9,027 nt of DNA. It comes from an uncultured Collinsella sp. Its GTDB lineage: Bacteria > Actinomycetota > Coriobacteriia > Coriobacteriales > Coriobacteriaceae. The position numbers and the translations under genes were made by a program. The notes under the pieces were generated by a model, which was not told the DNA's origin, ran no database searches, and saw only the letters and a list, made by a program, of their open reading frames with translations. Positions within the stretch are counted from its first letter, which is position 1. Each line of letters opens with the position of its first letter. Location: the NCBI GenBank assembly GCA_900552395.1, contig URZJ01000063.1:1-9027 (forward strand). The letters run 5' to 3'. Below are positions 5,871 to 9,027 of this stretch, in pieces.

Positions 5871-5941
5871 GTTGTTTCGGTCTGGCCAGCGAGTCGACCG
5901 TTGTCCTTGGGTCACCAGTTTTTCTCTTGAAGGAGTGCACC

Positions 5942-6625
5942 ATGAAGTTCTTTATCGATACCGCCAACCTTGACGAGATTGCCGAGGCCAAGAGCTGGGG
6001 CTGTCTTGCCGGTGTCACCACCAACCCGTCCCTGTATGCCAAGACCGGCGGTAAGCTTGCAGACTTTGAGCCTCATATGCTCAAGATCGCCGAGCTTTGC
6101 GAGGGACTGCCCGTGTCTGCTGAGTCCACCGCGACTACTGCCGAGGGCATGATCGAGGAGGGCAAGCGTCTTGCCGCCCTGGCTCCCAACATCGTGGTTA
6201 AGCTCCCCGTGTGCGAGGCCGGCCTTGCCGCTTGCCGCGCCCTGGCCGATGCGGGTGTGCGCGTCAACATGACGCTTGTTTTCTCGCCGACCCAGGCCCT
6301 CATGGCCGCCAACGCCGGTGCCCGCTACATCAGCCCGTTTGTCGGTCGCTTCGACGACATCGCCGAGGACGGCATTTCGCAGCTCGACAACGTTGTGACC
6401 TGCATCAAGAACTATGACTGGACCGGCAAGAACGTCGACGACACCGTCGAGATCATCACCGCGTCCGTCCGTACGCCCAATCATGTGACCCAGGCGGCGC
6501 TGCTCGGTGCCGATATTGCGACCGTCCCCATGGCCGCTCTTAAGAAGTGCCTGCACCACCCGCTGACTGACCAGGGCCTTGCCTCGTTCGAGGCCGACTG
6601 GAAAAAGGTTGTCGAGGCGCAGTAA
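5942..6625 (+). CDS. tal: Transaldolase, small (TalC/FSA-like) family
   Basis: This 227-residue protein has the compact TAL/FSA barrel fold. It starts FFIDTANLDEI, with Asp6, then AGVTTNPSL at 23-31 and VVKLPV at 85-90, where Lys87 is the Schiff-base lysine. The position of Gln59 in E. coli fructose-6-phosphate aldolase is Glu61 here (VSAESTATTAEG). The position of the aldolase Tyr131 is Phe133 (SPFVGRFDD). VNMTLVFSPTQALMAA also follows the transaldolase rather than the aldolase pattern. It should therefore transfer dihydroxyacetone units between fructose 6-phosphate or sedoheptulose 7-phosphate and aldose phosphates in the cytoplasm. The ATG follows AAGGAG by six bases; an in-frame TTG 15 bases upstream would place that site inside the gene and is rejected. 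It lies 71 bases after the GatZ-like gene. Confidence 0.92.
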   Translation: MKFFIDTANLDEIAEAKSWGCLAGVTTNPSLYAKTGGKLADFEPHMLKIAELCEGLPVSAESTATTAEGMIEEGKRLAALAPNIVVKLPVCEAGLAACRALADAGVRVNMTLVFSPTQALMAANAGARYISPFVGRFDDIAEDGISQLDNVVTCIKNYDWTGKNVDDTVEIITASVRTPNHVTQAALLGADIATVPMAALKKCLHHPLTDQGLASFEADWKKVVEAQ

Positions 6626-6635
6626 CGATGGTTCT

Positions 6636-6666
6636 GCCGGCCCAGCATGCGTTATGCCGGGCCGGC
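6636..6666 (+). promoter_or_regulatory. Strong intercistronic hairpin between transaldolase and transketolase genes
   Basis: GCCGGCCC (6636-6643) pairs perfectly with GGGCCGGC (6659-6666). After one A/C mismatch, GCAT (6645-6648) pairs with ATGC (6654-6657) around the loop GCGTT. It fills most of the 62-base gap and stops nine bases before the next ribosome site. No T-run follows, so RNA stability or translational tuning is more likely than termination. Confidence 0.6.
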
Positions 6667-6687
6667 GTGCTCAAGAGAGGAAGTGCC

Positions 6688-7518
6688 ATGACCGATCAGG
6701 AACTGGCCAAGATTGCCAATGAGGTCCGCCGCGGTATCGTCGCGGGCGTCCATGCCGCCAAGTCGGGGCATCCGGGCGGATCGCTTGGCGCCGCCGACAT
6801 TATGACCTACCTCTACTTTGAGGAAATGAATGTCGATCCGGCGAATCCGAACCGTGCTGAGCGCGACCGCTTTGTGCTTTCCAAGGGACATTGCGCTCCG
6901 GCACTCTATGCTGTGCTTGCTGAGCGTGGGTTCTTTCCCAAGGAGGAGCTCGAGACGCTCCGTCATATCGGCAGCCGACTGCAGGGCCATCCCAATATGA
7001 ATGACACGCCAGGCGTCGACATGTCGACCGGTTCACTCGGTCAGGGCATTTCCGCTGCGGTTGGAATGGCGCTTGCCGCAAAGCACTGGGGCGACAGCTA
7101 CCGCGTCTACACGCTGCTGGGCGACGGCGAGTGCGAGGAGGGCCAGGTGTGGGAGGCGGCCATGTTCGCCGGTAATCACGATTTGGATAACCTTGTCGCC
7201 ATTGTCGATCACAATGGCCTGCAAATTGACGGCAGTATCGACGAGGTTAACTCGGCTATGCCGCTCGCCGACAAGTTCCGTGCCTTTAAGTGGCATGTGA
7301 TCGAGCTCGCCGACGGCAACGACATGGCACAGATTGCCGCCGCCTTTGCCGAGGCCCGCAAAGTGAGCGGGTCACCGGTGGCCATTATCGCCGAGACGGT
7401 GAAGGGCAAGGGCGTCTCCTTTATGGAAAACCAGGTGGGCTGGCACGGCAAGGCGCCCAACGATGAACAGTTTGAGCAGGCCATGGCCGAGCTCGCGGCA
7501 GCAGGGGAGGAGCTCTAA
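6688..7518 (+). CDS. Transketolase, N-terminal (thiamine diphosphate-binding) subunit
   Basis: This 276-residue protein is the N-terminal half of a split transketolase. It shows GHPGGSLGAADI at 27-38, LSKGHCAPALYA at 64-75, and GSLGQGISAAVGMA at 115-128. The thiamine diphosphate/Mg motif begins GDGECEEGQVWEA at 145-157 and ends with the Asn of VDHNG at 173-177. The ETVKGKGVSFME segment and a WHG motif lie near the end. With the following subunit it moves two-carbon ketol units between ketose and aldose phosphates, joining the transaldolase in the non-oxidative pentose phosphate pathway. The ATG follows GAGAGGAAG; an upstream in-frame ATG at 6628 would read through the intercistronic hairpin and the ribosome site and is rejected. 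Its TAA overlaps the next ATG by one base, so the two subunits are probably translated together in equal amounts. Confidence 0.93.
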   Translation: MTDQELAKIANEVRRGIVAGVHAAKSGHPGGSLGAADIMTYLYFEEMNVDPANPNRAERDRFVLSKGHCAPALYAVLAERGFFPKEELETLRHIGSRLQGHPNMNDTPGVDMSTGSLGQGISAAVGMALAAKHWGDSYRVYTLLGDGECEEGQVWEAAMFAGNHDLDNLVAIVDHNGLQIDGSIDEVNSAMPLADKFRAFKWHVIELADGNDMAQIAAAFAEARKVSGSPVAIIAETVKGKGVSFMENQVGWHGKAPNDEQFEQAMAELAAAGEEL

Positions 7519-8456
7519 TGGCAGACGTCAAGAAGGTCGCCACGCGCGTTAGCTACGGCGAGGCACTTGTCGAGCTGGGCAATGAGCGCGATGACTTTGT
7601 AGTGCTCGATGCCGACCTGGCCGCCGCCACACAGACCGGTAAGTTTAAGGCTGCCCATCCTGAGCGCTTTTACGATGCCGGCATCGCCGAGAGCAACTTG
7701 ATGGGGCTTGCCGCCGGCATTGCGACCACGGGTCGCGTCGCCTTTGCGAGCACCTTTGCGATGTTTGCCGCCGGTCGCGCCTACGAGCAGGTCCGCAATT
7801 CCATTGGCTACCCGCACCTCAACGTCAAGATTGGCGCCACCCATGCCGGCATTTCGGTGGGCGAGGACGGCGCCACGCACCAGTGCTGCGAGGATATCGC
7901 ACTCATGCGTACGATTCCGGGTATGACGGTGGTCGTTCCCGCCGACGATGTCGAGGCCCGCGCCTGTGTGCGCGCCGCCTATGAGTTTGAGGGGCCGGTC
8001 TACATGCGCTTCGGCCGCCTGGCAACACCGGTCATCAACGATCACGAGGACTACGAGTTCAAGATCGGCCGCGGTGTTGTTGTACGGGAGGGCTCTGATG
8101 TCACGATCGTCGCGTGCGGTCTCATGGTCGCTGAGGCACTCGCTGCTGCCGAGGCGCTCGCTGCCGACGGCATCGATGCTGAGGTCATCAACATGCATAC
8201 GATCAAACCGCTCGATGAGCGTTTGGTGGTTGCCAGCGCCAAGAAGACCGGTCGCGTGGTCACCGCCGAGGAGCATTCGATTATCGGTGGTCTTGGCGAG
8301 GCCGTTGCCTCGGTGCTCGCGGAGCAGCATCCAGTGCCGATGCGTCGCGTCGGCGTGCGCGATGTGTACGGCGAGTCCGGCCCTGCGGTCGATTTGCTGC
8401 ATAAGTACGGTTTGGACGCCGACGGCATCGAAGCTGCGGTCAGGTCCGTGTTGTAA
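7518..8456 (+). CDS. Transketolase, C-terminal (pyrimidine-binding plus C-terminal domain) subunit
   Basis: This 312-residue protein is the partner of the preceding gene. The pyrimidine-binding domain (about 7-172) has VLDADLAAATQTGKF, FYDAGIAESNLMGLAAG with the cofactor-activating Glu58, FASTFAMFAAGRAYEQVRNS, and THAGISVGEDGATHQ at 108-121. The C-terminal domain (about 185-312) has VACGLMVAEAL, VINMHTIKPLD, TAEEHSIIGGLGEAV and DVYGESG at 282-288. Both halves are needed to build active sites at the dimer interface. The TAATG junction and GGGGAGGAG just upstream support coupled translation. Split transketolases of this layout are also used for specialised sugar pathways such as apiose breakdown, so the natural acceptor could be something other than ordinary pentose phosphates. 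No catalytic residue appears to be missing. Confidence 0.93.
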   Translation: MADVKKVATRVSYGEALVELGNERDDFVVLDADLAAATQTGKFKAAHPERFYDAGIAESNLMGLAAGIATTGRVAFASTFAMFAAGRAYEQVRNSIGYPHLNVKIGATHAGISVGEDGATHQCCEDIALMRTIPGMTVVVPADDVEARACVRAAYEFEGPVYMRFGRLATPVINDHEDYEFKIGRGVVVREGSDVTIVACGLMVAEALAAAEALAADGIDAEVINMHTIKPLDERLVVASAKKTGRVVTAEEHSIIGGLGEAVASVLAEQHPVPMRRVGVRDVYGESGPAVDLLHKYGLDADGIEAAVRSVL

Positions 8457-8468
8457 GGAAGGCTTTCC

Positions 8469-8921
8469 ATGGGGTTTGTATCTGCCAACCAAGTGACGAT
8501 TGGCTACGCCGCCGCCTCGCGCGAGGACGCGCTGCATTATCTGTCCGAGCAGGCTGTTGAGCTTGGTTTTGCCGATGACGCGTCTGCTGTAGAGGCGGCT
8601 TTTATTGCTCGCGAAAACGAGGCCGAGACTGGCCTCGTCGCCGGTTTTGCCGTTCCGCATGCCAAGAGCGATGCGATCCATACGCCGGGCGTGGCCGTGC
8701 TCAAGCTGTCCGAGCCTGTTGAGTGGCCGAGCTTTGATGGCGTGCCCGTCGATGTGGCGCTCGCGCTGTACGTGCCCGCCGGCGAAGCGGGAACCACGCA
8801 CCTGCGTCTGCTCTCCAAGGCTGCCGTGATGCTGATGGATGCTGGCTTCCGTGACAGGGTGCGCGAAAGCACCGATCCTGTCGAGATTGCCGAGCTCATC
8901 AACGCCGGGCTCGAGGGCTAG
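8469..8921 (+). CDS. PTS fructose-type EIIA
   Basis: This 150-residue protein has the usual length of a stand-alone fructose/mannitol-family EIIA. The motif TGLVAGFAVPHAKSDAIHTP contains His64, the residue expected to accept phosphate from HPr. The C-terminal part HLRLLSKAAVMLMDAGFRDRV is the typical helix of this family. It is soluble and cytoplasmic. It should pass phosphate to Cys9 of the EIIBC encoded by the first gene of the operon, which otherwise has no EIIA partner in the window. The ATG follows AAGGAAGG by six bases and is only 12 bases after the transketolase stop, so it is clearly in the same operon. The gene is intact, unlike the EIIBC gene. It ends in TAG. Confidence 0.93.
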   Translation: MGFVSANQVTIGYAAASREDALHYLSEQAVELGFADDASAVEAAFIARENEAETGLVAGFAVPHAKSDAIHTPGVAVLKLSEPVEWPSFDGVPVDVALALYVPAGEAGTTHLRLLSKAAVMLMDAGFRDRVRESTDPVEIAELINAGLEG

Positions 8922-8937
8922 AACGGGCTCTCCGTTC
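8921..8937 (+). repeat. Small hairpin directly after the EIIA stop
   Basis: GAACGG (8921-8926) and CCGTTC (8932-8937) are complementary around a five-base loop. The stem begins in the stop codon. No T-run follows; it may only stabilise the message end. Confidence 0.3.
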
Positions 8938-8963
8938 CATTAATCGATCCTTCTCCAAGGAAA

Positions 8964-8994
8964 AGGGCCGCGACGCTATAGGCGTCGCGGCCCT
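8964..8994. terminator. Hairpin terminator at the end of the PTS operon
   Basis: A 13-base perfect stem (AGGGCCGCGACGC at 8964-8976 with its complement at 8982-8994) encloses the loop TATAG. AAAA precedes it, giving a U-run on the minus strand, and the plus-strand tail TGTCTGCGTTT is only moderately T-rich. It is built like the terminator at 362-397 and may work in both directions. It closes the operon, so no further enzyme gene belongs to it. Confidence 0.75.
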
Positions 8995-9027
8995 GTCTGC
9001 GTTTCCCCAGATAAAACCTGCCAAAAT

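Noticed and set aside
2802..5915. A 1037-codon open frame on the minus strand, antisense to the EIIBC and GatZ-like genes
   Set aside because: Its sequence is low in recognisable domains and rich in His, Gly, Asp and Val, as expected from the complement of biased codons. Both plus-strand genes have clear families and ribosome sites. Open antisense frames are common opposite GC-rich genes.
7515..8801. A 428-codon minus-strand open frame opposite the transketolase C and EIIA genes
   Set aside because: No known domain and no ribosome site seen; it mirrors two well-supported plus-strand genes.

Overview
The window is about 9 kb of moderately GC-rich, gene-dense bacterial DNA. Codon choice, the fructose-type PTS genes and the overall protein character suggest a gut Actinomycetota of the Coriobacteriia, Collinsella-like. 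This placement is inferred from general resemblance; no marker gene settles it.

Layout. (1) 2-328 (+): the 3' end of an elongation factor G-like GTPase gene. (2) 458-1423 (-): a secreted or membrane-anchored DNA/RNA non-specific endonuclease, convergent with the first gene and sharing a GC-rich hairpin terminator (362-397). (3) 1553-2563 (-): a LacI-family repressor starting at a GTG. (4) 2564-2978: a roughly 415-base divergent control region with several inverted repeats. (5) 2979-8921 (+): a six-gene sugar operon ending in a hairpin at 8964-8994. Its genes are PTS EIIBC (interrupted by an in-frame TAG), a GatZ/KbaZ-family protein, a transaldolase, a transketolase split into N- and C-terminal subunits, and a stand-alone PTS EIIA.

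How the genes fit together. The PTS chain should run from HPr to EIIA His64, then to EIIB Cys9, with the sugar phosphorylated as it crosses EIIC. The GatZ-like protein then probably acts on the ketose phosphate. It has no GatY/KbaY partner here, and some relatives are ketose-6-phosphate 4-epimerases. Transaldolase and transketolase would feed the carbon into the non-oxidative pentose phosphate pathway. There is no 1-phosphofructokinase, dehydrogenase or bisphosphate aldolase in the operon, so it is not the usual fructose or galactitol operon. An imported ketose such as tagatose, a pentulose or sedoheptulose would fit. The substrate is not determined by the sequence.

Main oddities. Codon 50 of the EIIBC gene is TAG, in an otherwise intact 490-codon frame, and should abolish the transporter in this strain unless it is suppressed or is a sequence error. 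Strong hairpins sit between cistrons at 4467-4502 (its loop is complementary to 4517-4526) and 6636-6666. No tRNA, rRNA, CRISPR or insertion sequence was seen.
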